Positions 1 through 9,188 of a stretch of 64,000 nt of DNA are shown here, piece after piece. The stretch is from Arthrobacter saudimassiliensis (GTDB lineage: Bacteria > Actinomycetota > Actinomycetes > Actinomycetales > Micrococcaceae), in the NCBI GenBank assembly GCA_900016675.1, contig LN483072.1, forward strand, positions 248,001 through 312,000, in the 5' to 3' direction. Position numbers and translations under genes: made by a program. A model generated the notes under the pieces. It searched no databases, was not told where the DNA came from, and saw only the letters and a program-made list of their open reading frames with translations. The first letter of the stretch is position 1; each line of letters opens with the position of its first letter.

Positions 1-842
1 CCTTTGACGGCGCCGGCGGTCATGCTTGAGACCACGGCCCTGCGGAATACCAGCACCAGGATGGCGACCGGAAGGATCGCCACCACCGATGCCGCGAAAA
101 TAGTCCCGTACGGAACCTCGAACTCTGCCCCGAACAGGGCGATGCCCACCGGCACCGTCCGGAAGCGGTCCTCGGCGTTGAAGGTCATCGCCATCAGGAA
201 CTCGGTGAAGCAGGCCGTGAAGGTGAAGATCCCGGCGGTGAACAGGCCCGGCCGGGCGGCGGGCAGGATGATCGAGAACACCGTGCGGGTGACCGAGGCG
301 CCGTCCATCCGCGCCGATTCCTCCAGCTCGAACGGCAGGTCCTTGAGGTAGTTGCGCATGATCCACACCGCGAAGGGCAGGTTGAAGGCGATGTAGGGCA
401 GGATCAGCCCCTGGTAGCTGTTGAGCATGCCCAGCGAGCGCTCGAGGAGGTACAGCGGGGTGACCACGGCGATTGTCGGGAACACCGAGATGACCAGCAG
501 GCCCACCAGCATGGGCCCCTTGCCGCGCACCGGCAGCCGGGCCAAGGCGTACCCGGCCAGCAGGGCCAGCAGCAGAACCACGGCCGTGGCCGTGAGCGCG
601 ATCAGCACGCTGTTGAACATGTACGTGCCGAAGGAGTACTGGCCGAACGCCTCACGGTAATGTTCCAGGCTCGGCTCGCGGGGCAGCAGGGTGGGCGGCA
701 GCGAGCCCAGTTCCGCCGACGGCTTGAAGGAGCTGGCGAACAGCCAGTAGATGGGCGCGGCGGTCAGCAGGGCGATCACCACGGCGCTGATGTTGATGGT
801 GTTGATGTAGCGGCGCCAGCCCCTGCGGGTGCGGTTCCTCAT
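1..842 (-). CDS. Carbohydrate ABC transporter permease, MalG type (3' end cut by window edge)
   Basis: Inner-membrane permease of a CUT1-type sugar importer, working with the MalF-like permease encoded just upstream. The reverse frame opens with ATG at 842-840 (MRNRTRRGWRR), shows a first membrane helix at about residues 16-36 and stays open for 280 codons to the window edge. The last visible residues are GAVK; MalG-type proteins often end a residue or two after such a tail, so almost the whole protein is present. Its start overlaps the stop of the preceding gene by 4 bp (ATGA), which suggests coupled translation. The sugar cannot be named from sequence. No ATPase gene for this importer is in the window, so it may use a shared MsiK-type ATPase encoded elsewhere (inference from known actinobacterial systems). 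Confidence 0.9.
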   Translation of the reverse strand, partial: MRNRTRRGWRRYINTINISAVVIALLTAAPIYWLFASSFKPSAELGSLPPTLLPREPSLEHYREAFGQYSFGTYMFNSVLIALTATAVVLLLALLAGYALARLPVRGKGPMLVGLLVISVFPTIAVVTPLYLLERSLGMLNSYQGLILPYIAFNLPFAVWIMRNYLKDLPFELEESARMDGASVTRTVFSIILPAARPGLFTAGIFTFTACFTEFLMAMTFNAEDRFRTVPVGIALFGAEFEVPYGTIFAASVVAILPVAILVLVFRRAVVSSMTAGAVK

Positions 843-1792
843 GGCTTCTCCTCGTTGACCTGGGAGCGGAAGGCCCGCAGCGACAGCAGGCAGGCGATCA
901 GGACCAGGGCGCCGGTGGTGACCGCCACTGCGGCGCCGGTGCCCAGGTTCAGGCTCTGGAACATGACTTTCCAGCCGAGCAGGGCCAGGGACTCCGTGGA
1001 TGTCCCCGGGCCTCCGCCGGTGAGGACGAACGGCAGGTCGAAGACGCCGAACGCCTGCAGCACCCGGAACAGGACGGCGATCGCCAGCGTCGCGGACAGC
1101 TGCGGCAGGGTGACCTGCCAGAAGGTCTGCCAGGCGTTCGCGCCGTCGAGCTCGGCGGCCTCGTAGACGTCGCCCGGGATGGCCACCAGCCCGGCGAGCA
1201 CGATGATCGCCACGAACGGCGTGGTCTTCCAGATGTCCGCGACCATCATCGCGGTGATCGCCGACGCCGGTTCGCCGAGGATCACCGGGTCGCCGCCGAA
1301 GAGGCCGAAGACCCACGAGACGGCCCCGTAGGCGGAGTTGTACAGGTAGGACCACAGCTGGGCGGAGATCACCGTGATCATGGCCCAGGGGATCAGCAGC
1401 AGGGCCATCATCCAGCCCCGCCAGCTGGTCAGCCGCTCCAGGACCAGCGCCACGAGGGTGCCCAGGATCAGTTCGATGACCACGGTGACGACGGTGTAGA
1501 AGATGGTGAACAGGGCCGCATAGGCCCAGCGGCCGCTGCTGAACAGGGCCGCGTAGTTGTCGGTGGTGAACCCGGTGAGGGCGAAGCCGGTGTAGCCCAG
1601 TTCCACCTTCGAGAAGCTCATCGCGATGGAGAAGGCGATCGGGAACAGGGTCACCAGGCCCACCACGGCGAGCGTGGGGCTGAGGTAGATCCATCCGGTG
1701 CGGGCGGCAGAGCTGGAAAGCCGGCGGCGGCGCGGCGGCGCGGGCGCCGGCCTGCGGTCCGGTCCCGGGCGGGCGGGTGCGGTGACGGCCAT
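839..1792 (-). CDS. Carbohydrate ABC transporter permease, MalF type
   Basis: Second membrane subunit of the sugar importer. The 317-residue product has a cytoplasmic N-terminus rich in Pro and Arg (residues 1-30), then about six hydrophobic segments beginning near residue 35. The EAA loop that contacts the ATPase is visible as YEAAELDGANAWQTFW in the last third. Length and topology fit the MalF-like subunits of CUT1 importers that lack the large periplasmic loop of E. coli MalF. The start codon (1792-1790) overlaps the stop of the binding-protein gene and the stop overlaps the start of the MalG-like gene, so the three genes form one tight reverse-strand operon. Confidence 0.93.
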   Translation of the reverse strand: MAVTAPARPGPDRRPAPAPPRRRRLSSSAARTGWIYLSPTLAVVGLVTLFPIAFSIAMSFSKVELGYTGFALTGFTTDNYAALFSSGRWAYAALFTIFYTVVTVVIELILGTLVALVLERLTSWRGWMMALLLIPWAMITVISAQLWSYLYNSAYGAVSWVFGLFGGDPVILGEPASAITAMMVADIWKTTPFVAIIVLAGLVAIPGDVYEAAELDGANAWQTFWQVTLPQLSATLAIAVLFRVLQAFGVFDLPFVLTGGGPGTSTESLALLGWKVMFQSLNLGTGAAVAVTTGALVLIACLLSLRAFRSQVNEEKP

Positions 1793-3120
1793 CAGAGGCT
1801 CCTTCCATCCAGGGCGGACCGGATGCCCCGCGTGACGGCCGCCAGCCCGTCGGCGGCGGGAGTGCTTCCGGCCAGGACGCCGTTGACGTTGCCGTAGACC
1901 GACTGGGAGATCTGGGCGTAGTAGGGCGAGGCGGTGGGCCGGGGCACCAGGTCGTTGTCCACGCTGGCCGCGATCACCGGCGACAGCTCCTGAACCTCCG
2001 GCGAGGTGCGCACCGCGTCCAGGGCGGGAACCACCGTGGACCGCTCGGCGAGCTGCTGCTGGGTCTCCGCACTGGTGAGCCAGGTCAGGAAGGCCAGCGA
2101 AGCGCCCAGCTGCTCGGTGTGGGGGTTGATGTAGACGTTCCAGCCGCCCACGGTGGAGGCGCGCACGGCGTTGTCGCCGAAGGCCGGCATGGCCGTGACA
2201 CCCACGTTGCCGGCGACGGCGGAGCTTTCGGGGTTTTCGGCGCTGGCGTAGGCGTAGGCCCAGTTGCGCAGGAACGCCGCGTCGCCGTTGGTGAAGGTCT
2301 GCAGCGCCTGCGGTTCCTGGTAGGTGGGCACGCCGCGGGAGCTGACCCCGTCCTCGATGAGCCCGCGCATGAAGTCCACGGCTTCGGCGGCCTGCGGGCT
2401 GTCGGTGGCCGGCCCGCTGAGGTCCTCGGCGACCAGCGAGCCGCCGGCGGCCGCCACGAATTCGTTGGTCACCGCGGTCAGGCCCTCGTAGGAGGCACCG
2501 GGCCAGGCGATGCCGTCGCTGACCTCGCCGGCGTCCTGCAGCTGCCGGGCCTGGTCCGCGACCTGCTGCCAGGTGGTGGGCACCGGCAGGCCGTGCTTTT
2601 CCAAAAGGTCGGTGCGGTAGTAGAGGAACGCCTGGTCCAGGGTCAGGGGCATGCCGTACACCTGTCCCTCGTAGCTGGCGCCCGCGACGATCGCCTCGTC
2701 GAAGCCTTCGAACCAGTTCTCGGGCAGGTAGCTGTCGATCGGCAGCGCCAGCCCGGCGTCGGCCAGCTGGGCGGCCCAGGAGATGTCTCCGTTGTAGACG
2801 TCGGGAGTCGAGGCGCCGCCCATGATCTGGGTGGCCAGGCTGGCCCGGTTCGTGTCTGTGTTGGTCGGCGCGCTGATGACTTCGACGACGATGTTCGGGT
2901 GCTCCGCCTCGAACTGCTCAACGAGCCAGACGCGGGCGTCGTCGGCGCGGTTGCCGAACGGGGAGGCCTGCCAGGTGATGGTCACCGGGGAGGTCGGTTC
3001 GGCGGTACTCTGCCCGGCGACCGGGTCCTCGTTGCCCGGGGGCGAACAGCCGGCGGTGCCCAGCAGGAGTCCCGCCGTCCCCAACACCGCCGCTGTCCGC
3101 AGGCTTCGCTTGTGCGCCAT
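1792..3120 (-). CDS. Sugar-binding lipoprotein of the ABC importer
   Basis: Extracellular solute-binding protein that captures the sugar for the two permeases. I start it at ATG 3120-3118 (MAHKRSLRTAAVL), which has an AAGGGAG ribosome site about 8 nt upstream; the frame is open further upstream but has no ribosome site there. The 442-residue product begins with a signal peptide and a lipobox LLLGTAGC, so it is probably lipid-anchored at about residue 25. The body has family-1 binding-protein features (TPDVYNGDISWAAQLADAG; a GGWNVYI segment late in the chain). Resemblance is to the trehalose/maltose group, but the ligand is not fixed. It heads the operon and is transcribed from the intergenic region holding two LacI-type palindromes. 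Confidence 0.9.
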   Translation of the reverse strand: MAHKRSLRTAAVLGTAGLLLGTAGCSPPGNEDPVAGQSTAEPTSPVTITWQASPFGNRADDARVWLVEQFEAEHPNIVVEVISAPTNTDTNRASLATQIMGGASTPDVYNGDISWAAQLADAGLALPIDSYLPENWFEGFDEAIVAGASYEGQVYGMPLTLDQAFLYYRTDLLEKHGLPVPTTWQQVADQARQLQDAGEVSDGIAWPGASYEGLTAVTNEFVAAAGGSLVAEDLSGPATDSPQAAEAVDFMRGLIEDGVSSRGVPTYQEPQALQTFTNGDAAFLRNWAYAYASAENPESSAVAGNVGVTAMPAFGDNAVRASTVGGWNVYINPHTEQLGASLAFLTWLTSAETQQQLAERSTVVPALDAVRTSPEVQELSPVIAASVDNDLVPRPTASPYYAQISQSVYGNVNGVLAGSTPAADGLAAVTRGIRSALDGRSL

Positions 3121-3137
3121 AGCCGTCGTGCTCCCTT

Positions 3138-3151
3138 CGCAAACGCTTGCG
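3138..3151. promoter_or_regulatory. LacI-type operator next to the sugar-importer start
   Basis: The 14-mer CGCAAACGCTTGCG is a near-perfect palindrome with the central CG step typical of LacI-family operators. It lies 17 bp upstream of the binding-protein start codon. A TATCAT -10-like hexamer for the reverse strand lies at 3167-3162, so a repressor bound here would cover the transcription start. The same 14-mer, inverted, occurs at 3259-3272. Confidence 0.75.
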
Positions 3152-3258
3152 TAGTTCACGGATGATAATTGGGAGCGCCAGGCCGTGATTTGGCACACCC
3201 TTGATGCCGCAAGCACAAATTAGCACGCCCTCGTCGGGCTCCACCGGCGAAACGGTCA

Positions 3259-3272
3259 CGCAAGCGTTTGCG
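3259..3272. promoter_or_regulatory. LacI-type operator upstream of the regulator gene
   Basis: CGCAAGCGTTTGCG is the exact reverse complement of the 14-mer at 3138-3151. It lies 20 bp upstream of the GTG start of the LacI-family gene and just before a TAGCAT -10-like box at 3281-3286. The two copies, 121 bp apart in a divergent promoter region, fit autoregulation plus control of the importer. Looping between them is possible but not shown. Confidence 0.75.
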
Positions 3273-3292
3273 AATTGCCCTAGCATTGTCCT

Positions 3293-4354
3293 GTGTCCCT
3301 GCCCCCTCCGCTTCCCCCTTCCTGGCATTCGGGACCGCAACGCCGCCCGGTGACCATGGCCGACGTCGCCCGGTCCGCCCAGGTGGCCCTGTCCACCGTG
3401 TCCCGCGCCCTGGGCGGCAAGCCCGGCGTCTCGGAGGAGCAGCGCGCTCGCATCCTGGCCGTGGCCCGCGAGCTGGACTACGCGGTCTCCCCGGCCGCCT
3501 CGGGGTTGGCCTCCGGCCGGACCGGAGCGGTAGGCGTGCTGGTGCCGCACATTGACCGCTGGTTCCACTCCACCGTGCTGGCGGGCCTGGAGGACGGCCT
3601 GCGGGAGACGGGAATGGACCTGCTGCTCTACCGCGCGGAAAGCGCCGGGGAACGGTCGGCCTTCTTTTCCGCCCTGCCCTTCCGCCGCCGGGTGGATGCC
3701 CTGGCCGTCGTCGCGATCTCGCTCTCCGAAGCCGAAACCGCGGCCCTGGCCGGCCACGGCATTCCCGTGATCGGCATCAGCTGCCGCCTGCCCGGGCAGC
3801 GCTTCGTGGGAATCGACGACGCCGCCGGCGCCGCGGCCGCCGTCCGGCACCTGACCAACCTGGGACACCGCCGGATCGCCGTCATCCGCACCACCACCGT
3901 GACCGGCAGCTACGGAGCGGCCTCCGCAGAGCGGTACCGGGGCTACCGGCAGGCCATGGCCGAACGCGGCCTGGAGGTGCCGGACGCGTACGTGGCGTCC
4001 GCGCCCTGGGGCGTGGAAGGCGGAGCCGAGGCCATGGCGCAGCTGCTTGCCTCCTCCCGTCCCCCGACCGCCGTGTTCTGCGAGTCCGATGAGGTTGCCA
4101 TCGGTGCGCTGCGCACGCTTCGGCGCTCCAACCTGGTACCCGGCCGGGACCTCTCCGTGATGGGTTTCGACGACCACCTGATGGCGGACCTGCTGGATCT
4201 TTCCACCGTGGCCCAGCCGGTCCAGGACCAGGGGCGCATCGGGGCGGACCTGCTGCTTGCGGCGCTGGGCCGGGGCGAAGCGGACCGGCCCGAGGTCGTG
4301 CTGCCCACCCGGCTGGTGGTGCGCGGGACCACCGCCTCGCCCCAGGGCAGGTAG
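3293..4354 (+). CDS. LacI-family transcriptional regulator of the sugar importer
   Basis: DNA-binding sensor that probably represses the divergent sugar importer and its own gene. The 353-residue product has an N-terminal helix-turn-helix ([20 protein letters not shown], residues about 20-40), the hinge segment ending [15 protein letters not shown], and a periplasmic-binding-protein-like effector domain to the C-terminus ([18 protein letters not shown]). It starts with GTG at 3293. No Shine-Dalgarno sequence is visible, and a TAGCAT box ends only 6 nt before the GTG, so the message may be leaderless. The two identical palindromes in the intergenic region are the expected binding sites. Confidence 0.92.
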   Translation: MSLPPPLPPSWHSGPQRRPVTMADVARSAQVALSTVSRALGGKPGVSEEQRARILAVARELDYAVSPAASGLASGRTGAVGVLVPHIDRWFHSTVLAGLEDGLRETGMDLLLYRAESAGERSAFFSALPFRRRVDALAVVAISLSEAETAALAGHGIPVIGISCRLPGQRFVGIDDAAGAAAAVRHLTNLGHRRIAVIRTTTVTGSYGAASAERYRGYRQAMAERGLEVPDAYVASAPWGVEGGAEAMAQLLASSRPPTAVFCESDEVAIGALRTLRRSNLVPGRDLSVMGFDDHLMADLLDLSTVAQPVQDQGRIGADLLLAALGRGEADRPEVVLPTRLVVRGTTASPQGR

Positions 4355-4386
4355 GCCGGGATCCGAAACGCGGCTGTACATCAGCT

Positions 4387-4413
4387 GCAACACGGCCGAA
4401 ACATGCCGCTGAC
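4387..4413 (+). promoter_or_regulatory. GlnR-like nitrogen box upstream of ureA
   Basis: Three 5-mers sit at 11-bp spacing: GCAAC (4387-4391), GAAAC (4398-4402) and CTGAC (4409-4413), each separated by 6 bases. Published Streptomyces GlnR boxes have the form gTnAC-n6-GaAAc repeated at the same spacing. A very similar block precedes urtA (53299-53325), and the two share ACATGCC-K-CTGACAA almost exactly. The array ends 13 bp before the ureA start, so it could also overlap the promoter. Regulator identity is inferred. Confidence 0.5.
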
Positions 4414-4425
4414 AAAATTCAGGCC

Positions 4426-4728
4426 ATGTTCCTCACCCCGTCGGATACCGACAAGCTGCTGCTCAGCGTGGCCGGCATGGTGGCCCGGGACCGCCGCGGC
4501 CGCGGCGTCAAGCTGAACTATCCCGAAGCCGTCGCCCTGCTGTCCTGCTGGGTCATCGAACGCGCCCGTGAGGGGGCGCTCGTCACGGATCTAATGAGCG
4601 AAGGCCGCAAGGTGCTGGCCCGGGAGGACGTCATGGAAGGCGTGCCCGAGATGATCCCCGACCTGCAGATCGAAGCCACCTTCCCGGACGGCCGGAAGCT
4701 CGTCACCATCACGGATCCGATCTCATGA
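4426..4728 (+). CDS. ureA: Urease gamma subunit
   Basis: Smallest structural subunit of the cytoplasmic nickel enzyme that hydrolyses urea to ammonia and carbamate. The 100-residue product has the usual length and the family hallmarks: [20 protein letters not shown] at the N-terminus, the [20 protein letters not shown] helix, and a C-terminal [17 protein letters not shown]. The start ATG is preceded by only a weak ribosome site (CAGG). It overlaps ureB by 4 bp, is the first gene of ureABCFGD, and lies directly downstream of a GlnR-like array. Confidence 0.98.
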   Translation: MFLTPSDTDKLLLSVAGMVARDRRGRGVKLNYPEAVALLSCWVIERAREGALVTDLMSEGRKVLAREDVMEGVPEMIPDLQIEATFPDGRKLVTITDPIS

Positions 4729-5069
4729 GCACCCCGATGGTCCCCGGCGAAATCCGCACCGGCACCGGCCCGCTGGAGCTCAACGCCGGCCGCGAGACCC
4801 GCACCCTCGTCGTCACCAACGACGGCGACCGGCCGGTGCAGATCGGCTCCCACTTCCACTTCGCCGACGTCAACGCCGCCCTGCGCTTCGACCGTGAGGC
4901 CGCCGTCGGCTTCCGGCTGGGCGTCCCGGCGGGCACCGCCGTCCGGTTCGAGCCCGGCGCCTCGCGCGAGGTCCTGCTCGTGCGCCTGGCCGGCACGGGC
5001 ACGGTTCCGGGCCTGCGGCTGCCCGCCGGCCCGGCCGCCGCATCTTCCACTGACCCGTCAGGAGCCTGA
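4725..5069 (+). CDS. ureB: Urease beta subunit
   Basis: Structural beta subunit of urease, 114 residues, the normal size for separately encoded UreB. Family features visible are [20 protein letters not shown] near the N-terminus, [20 protein letters not shown] in the middle and [16 protein letters not shown] later. The ATG at 4725 overlaps the ureA stop (ATGA). The stop is followed 4 bp later by ureC, so expression is coupled. The short Ala/Pro-rich C-terminal tail is not part of the conserved fold. Confidence 0.97.
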   Translation: MSTPMVPGEIRTGTGPLELNAGRETRTLVVTNDGDRPVQIGSHFHFADVNAALRFDREAAVGFRLGVPAGTAVRFEPGASREVLLVRLAGTGTVPGLRLPAGPAAASSTDPSGA

Positions 5070-5073
5070 GGCC

Positions 5074-6780
5074 ATGCAGATCAGCCGGCACGAATACGCC
5101 CACCTCTACGGGCCCACGGTGGGCGACAGCGTCCGCCTGGCCGACACGGACCTGTGGATCAGCCCGGAGAAGGACTACACCTTCGGCGGCGACGAATCGG
5201 TCTTCGGCGGCGGCAAGAACATCCGCGAGTCCATGGCCCAGTCCACCCGCACCTCCGACCAGGGCGCCCCGGACCTGGTCATCACCAACGTGCTCATCGT
5301 GGACCACTGGGGCATTGTCCGGGCCGACGTCGGCGTCCGCCACGGCAGGATCGCCGGGATCGGCAAGGCCGGCAACCCCGACATCATGGACGGCGTGGAT
5401 CCGGCCCTGGTGATCGGCCCGGGCACGGAGATCATCGCCGGCGAGGGGCGGATCCTGACCGCCGGGGGCATCGACACGCACGTCCACCTGCTCGGCCCCG
5501 AAGCCCTGCGCGAGGCCCTGGCCGCCGGCATCACCACCGTCGGCGGCGGCGGCACCGGCCCGGCGGAGGGCTCCAAGGCCACCACCGTCACGCCCGGGCG
5601 CTGGAACCTGGAGACCATGCACCGGGCCCTGGACGGGCTGCCGCTGAACTTCCTGCTCTACGGCAAGGGCAACACGGTCAGCGCCGCGGCGCTGGAGGAA
5701 CAGGCGCTGGCCGGCGCCGCCGGCTACAAGGTGCACGAGGACTGGGGCTCGACGCCGGCCGCCATCGACGCCGCGCTCACGGCGGCGGACCGGTGGGGCG
5801 TCCAGGTGGCGCTGCACGCCGACTCGCTCAATGAGGCCGGCTACGTGCAGGACACCCTCGCGGCGATCGGCGGCCGCGGCATCCACATCTTCCACGCCGA
5901 GGGCGCCGGCGGCGGCCACGCGCCGGACATCATCACGGTGGCCGCGGCGTCGAACGTGCTGCCGGCCTCCACCAACCCCACGCTCCCGTTCACCGTCAAC
6001 ACCGTGGCCGAGCACCTGGACATGCTCATGGTCTGCCACCACCTGAACCCGCGCATCCCCGAGGACCTGGCCTTCGCCGAGTCCCGGATCCGGGCCAACA
6101 CCATGATGGCCGAGGACGTCCTGCAGGATCTGGGCGCCATGTCCATCACCTCCTCCGACGCGCAGGCCATGGGCCGGATCGGGGAAACCATCACCCGAAC
6201 CTGGCAGATGGCGCACGTGATGAAGGACTACATGGGGCCTGCGGAATCCTCGCTCCCGGCGGACAACGAGCGGGTGCGCCGGTACATCGCCAAGTACACG
6301 ATCTGCCCCGCGGTGGCGCACGGCATCGACCACGAGGTCGGCTCCGTGGAAGTCGGCAAGATGGCCGACCTGGTGCTCTGGAACCCGGCGTTCTTCGGCA
6401 TCCGCCCCCATGTGGTGATCAAGGGCGGAGCCATCGTGGCCGGGCAGATGGGCGATCCCAATGCGTCCCTGCCCACCCCGCAGCCGGTCTGGATGCGCGA
6501 ATCGCTGGCCGCGGCGCCGTCGTCGGCTCCGCATCTGTCCACCACCTTCGTCGTGCCCGCAGCCCTGGAGGACGGGCTGGCCGAGCGGCTGGGCCTCACC
6601 CGGCGGCTCACGGCGATCCGTTCCACCCGCGGGATCACCAAGGCCTCGCTGCCGAACAACACCGCACTCCCGGACATCCAGGTGAACCCGGAGACGTTCA
6701 TGGTCAGCATCGACGGGCAGGTCATCGAGCCGCGGCCGGCCACCGAGCTGCCGCTGACCCAGCGCTACACGCTGTTCTAG
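5074..6780 (+). CDS. ureC: Urease alpha subunit (catalytic)
   Basis: Catalytic subunit holding the dinuclear nickel site. I start at ATG 5074 ([20 protein letters not shown]), the conserved UreC N-terminus; the open frame upstream is a shadow of ureB. The 568-residue product shows all expected metal ligands: His136 and His138 in DTHVHLLGP, the carbamylated Lys219 in GYKVHEDWG, the later CHHLN segment of the mobile flap, and Asp362 in SSDAQAMGR. Numbering is within two residues of Klebsiella UreC, so no domain is missing. A fully functional enzyme is expected once the accessory proteins insert nickel. Confidence 0.98.
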   Translation: MQISRHEYAHLYGPTVGDSVRLADTDLWISPEKDYTFGGDESVFGGGKNIRESMAQSTRTSDQGAPDLVITNVLIVDHWGIVRADVGVRHGRIAGIGKAGNPDIMDGVDPALVIGPGTEIIAGEGRILTAGGIDTHVHLLGPEALREALAAGITTVGGGGTGPAEGSKATTVTPGRWNLETMHRALDGLPLNFLLYGKGNTVSAAALEEQALAGAAGYKVHEDWGSTPAAIDAALTAADRWGVQVALHADSLNEAGYVQDTLAAIGGRGIHIFHAEGAGGGHAPDIITVAAASNVLPASTNPTLPFTVNTVAEHLDMLMVCHHLNPRIPEDLAFAESRIRANTMMAEDVLQDLGAMSITSSDAQAMGRIGETITRTWQMAHVMKDYMGPAESSLPADNERVRRYIAKYTICPAVAHGIDHEVGSVEVGKMADLVLWNPAFFGIRPHVVIKGGAIVAGQMGDPNASLPTPQPVWMRESLAAAPSSAPHLSTTFVVPAALEDGLAERLGLTRRLTAIRSTRGITKASLPNNTALPDIQVNPETFMVSIDGQVIEPRPATELPLTQRYTLF

Positions 6781-6782
6781 CC

Positions 6783-7478
6783 ATGGGGCCCACCGCACTT
6801 CCCGACCCGGCGGGGCACCTTGCCGGGTTCCTGCTCGCCGACTCCCGGCTGCCCTCCGGCGCCTACTCGCATTCCGCGGGCCTGGAACCGGCCGTGCTGG
6901 CCGGCCTCGGCGTCGACGGCGTCTACCCGTATCTGCTTTCCCGGCTGAACACGGTGGTGCGGACGGAGACGGCGGCCGCCGTCCTGGCGCACCGGATCGC
7001 CTCCGGGCACTCCGGCTGCACCTTCCCGGAGGTGGAGCGGGCGCTGGATGCGCGCACGCCCTCCCCCGCCCAGCGGGACGCGTCCCGGCGGCTGGGCCGC
7101 GGCATGCTGCGCCTTGCCGGCACCGTGCGGCCGGACCACCCGGCGGTGCTGGCGCTGCGCGCCGAGGTCCCGCGCCCGACCCGCCCGGTGGCGCTGGGCG
7201 TCACGGCCGCCGCGCTGGGCATGGGCGCCGAGCCGCTGGCCCGGCTGTGCTGCTACGACGACGCGCAGTCGGTGGTGGCCGCCGCGCTGAAGCTGCTGCC
7301 GGTGGATCCGATGCGCGGCACCGGCTGGATCCTGGACGCCGCCGCCGAGATGGACGCCGTCACCCAGACCGCCCTGCAGACCTGCACGCCGGAGGACATT
7401 CCGGCGCTCAGCGCTCCCTGGATGGAGCACTGGGCCGAAGACCACACCGAAAGAACAAGGAGGCTGTTCGTTGCCTGA
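6783..7478 (+). CDS. ureF: Urease accessory protein UreF
   Basis: Accessory protein that, with UreG and UreD/H, forms the GTP-dependent complex that carries nickel into apo-urease. The 231-residue product carries typical features: [20 protein letters not shown] near the N-terminus and [13 protein letters not shown] in the last third. It starts 2 bp after the ureC stop. In many operons ureE sits between ureC and ureF; here that gene is absent, as in the mycobacterial ureABCFGD arrangement. It overlaps ureG by 8 bp. Confidence 0.9.
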   Translation: MGPTALPDPAGHLAGFLLADSRLPSGAYSHSAGLEPAVLAGLGVDGVYPYLLSRLNTVVRTETAAAVLAHRIASGHSGCTFPEVERALDARTPSPAQRDASRRLGRGMLRLAGTVRPDHPAVLALRAEVPRPTRPVALGVTAAALGMGAEPLARLCCYDDAQSVVAAALKLLPVDPMRGTGWILDAAAEMDAVTQTALQTCTPEDIPALSAPWMEHWAEDHTERTRRLFVA

Positions 7479-8211
7479 GAACACCACACCCGCCCGTTCC
7501 CTGCGCCTCGGCGTCGCCGGCCCAGTGGGCACCGGCAAGAGCTCGCTGATCGCCACCATCTGCCGGGCCATGTCCGGGGAACTGCAGATCGGCGTCATCA
7601 CCAACGACATCTACACCGACGAGGACGCCCGGTTCCTGCGCTCCGCCGGCGTCCTCCCGGCCGAACGCATCCGCGCCGTGGAGACCGGCGCCTGCCCGCA
7701 CACCGCCATCCGCGACGACGTCACCGCCAATCTGCTGGCGGTGGAGGACCTTGAGGCGGACTTCTCCCCGCTGGACCTGGTCCTGGTGGAGTCCGGCGGC
7801 GACAACCTCACCGCGACCTTCTCCCCCGCCCTGGTGGACGCGCAGATCTTCGTGCTCGACGTCGCCGGGGGCGGTGACGTCGCGCGCAAGGGCGGGCCCG
7901 GCATCGCGCGGGCGGATCTGCTGGTGATCAACAAGATCGACCTTGCCGAGCACGTGGACGTCGACGTGGAGCAGATGGTCGCCGACGCGACGGCCGCCCG
8001 TGAGGGCGGCCCGGTGCTGGCGCTGTCCCGCAAGCGGGAGGCCACCGTCGCGGAGCTGGCCGACTGGGTGCGCGCCATGGTGGAGCGCCACCGTTCCGGC
8101 GCACACGTTCCGCAGGATCCGGGACCGATGGCCCCGCACTTCCACGCCGACGAGGACGGCGGCTACATGCACAGCCACGACGGGGAGCCCGGTGCCCTCC
8201 ACAGCCACTGA
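7471..8211 (+). CDS. ureG: Urease accessory GTPase UreG with His-rich C-terminal tail
   Basis: GTPase that powers nickel delivery to urease. It starts with TTG at 7471 after a strong AAGGAGG site. Motifs in order: P-loop GPVGTGKSS near residue 15, [10 protein letters not shown], the nickel-binding CPH motif in [21 protein letters not shown] and the guanine-specificity motif NKID. At 246 residues it is longer than many UreG proteins because of a C-terminal extension that ends with three HxH clusters (HFH, HSH, HSH). Known UreG proteins with His-rich segments, such as mycobacterial ones, usually carry them at the N-terminus. With ureE missing, the tail could store or pass on nickel (inference). 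Confidence 0.95.
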   Translation: MPENTTPARSLRLGVAGPVGTGKSSLIATICRAMSGELQIGVITNDIYTDEDARFLRSAGVLPAERIRAVETGACPHTAIRDDVTANLLAVEDLEADFSPLDLVLVESGGDNLTATFSPALVDAQIFVLDVAGGGDVARKGGPGIARADLLVINKIDLAEHVDVDVEQMVADATAAREGGPVLALSRKREATVAELADWVRAMVERHRSGAHVPQDPGPMAPHFHADEDGGYMHSHDGEPGALHSH

Positions 8212-9121
8212 CACCGGGCTCACGGCGGATCGCCCGACGGCGGCCGGCGCCGACCAGCGCACGGGCCCGGGTGCGGAGTCTGTTGGAGCCGGCGCCGGGC
8301 CCATCGCCGGGCCCGGCACGGCGCCGTCGTTCCGGCCCACCCGGATCACCGCAGAGTGCCGCGGCGGGCGGGCCAGGTTCACGGAGCTGGACCAGGGACA
8401 CTACCTCGCGCCCCGGCCGGTCCGCGGCGCATTTCCGGCCGCCCCCAACCACGTGAGGGTGGCGTTGATCGGCATCCACATGATGCTGCTGGGTGGCGAC
8501 GATGTGCGGCTGCAGGTCCGGGTCGGCCCCGGGACCGTGCTCGAGGTGGTCGAGCCCGCGGGCATGGTGGCCTACGACGCCGACGGCGTCGCCTCCCGCT
8601 GGACCCTCGACGCCCAGCTCGGGGAGGGCGCGGCGCTGATCTGGGAAGGTGCGCCGTTCATCGCGGCGGACGGAGCCAACGTGCACCGCAGTACCCGGAT
8701 CTCCCTGGCGGCCGGGGCCCGGGCCCTGGTCCGCGAGGCCCTGGTGCTGGGCCGTTCGGGCGAGCAGGGCGGGGACCTGCGCAGCATCACCCGGCTGACC
8801 GGACCCGACGGCGACCTGCTGTATGAGGACCTGGACCTGACCGGGCCGCGGCGGCGCGCCGTCGGCGTGCTGGGCGGCACCAAGGTCCTGGCGGGCGCCA
8901 CCGCGGCCGGCTGGCGCCCCGGTCCCCTCCCGGTGGGGCCGACGTCGGAACTTTCCGGCACGGAAGTCCCCGGCGGCGGGACGGCGCGGCGCTTCGACCT
9001 CGCCGCAGACGGCGCCGTCCTGCGGGCCCTGACCGATAGCGCGCATCGCGCCGACCGGCAGCTGGACGCGGGGTGGAAGGCCTGGAAGGACGAGCTGCTG
9101 GGCCGGTCCGGGCCGGCCTGA
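8192..9121 (+). CDS. ureD: Urease accessory protein UreD (UreH)
   Basis: Scaffold protein that binds apo-urease and links it to UreF and UreG. I place the start at GTG 8192, which overlaps ureG by 20 bp and has a GGGGAG site 4-5 nt upstream, giving 309 residues. The first 60 residues are low-complexity (Gly, Ala, Pro). The conserved body begins near [13 protein letters not shown] and includes [18 protein letters not shown] and [15 protein letters not shown]. It is the last gene of the operon. No intrinsic terminator is obvious before the repeats that follow. Confidence 0.85.
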   Translation: MPSTATDTGLTADRPTAAGADQRTGPGAESVGAGAGPIAGPGTAPSFRPTRITAECRGGRARFTELDQGHYLAPRPVRGAFPAAPNHVRVALIGIHMMLLGGDDVRLQVRVGPGTVLEVVEPAGMVAYDADGVASRWTLDAQLGEGAALIWEGAPFIAADGANVHRSTRISLAAGARALVREALVLGRSGEQGGDLRSITRLTGPDGDLLYEDLDLTGPRRRAVGVLGGTKVLAGATAAGWRPGPLPVGPTSELSGTEVPGGGTARRFDLAADGAVLRALTDSAHRADRQLDAGWKAWKDELLGRSGPA

Positions 9122-9188
9122 TCCGGACCGGTGGAAGGGTCCGGCAAGGGTGCCCTTCGCAGGGAGCCGTGTTCCCCGCTATCCTCAC

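Noticed and set aside
4870-6798. Long open frame of more than 600 codons on the strand opposite ureC
   Set aside because: ureC is certain from its active-site residues. The opposite frame is a high-GC shadow with Arg/Gly/His-rich composition and no family features.
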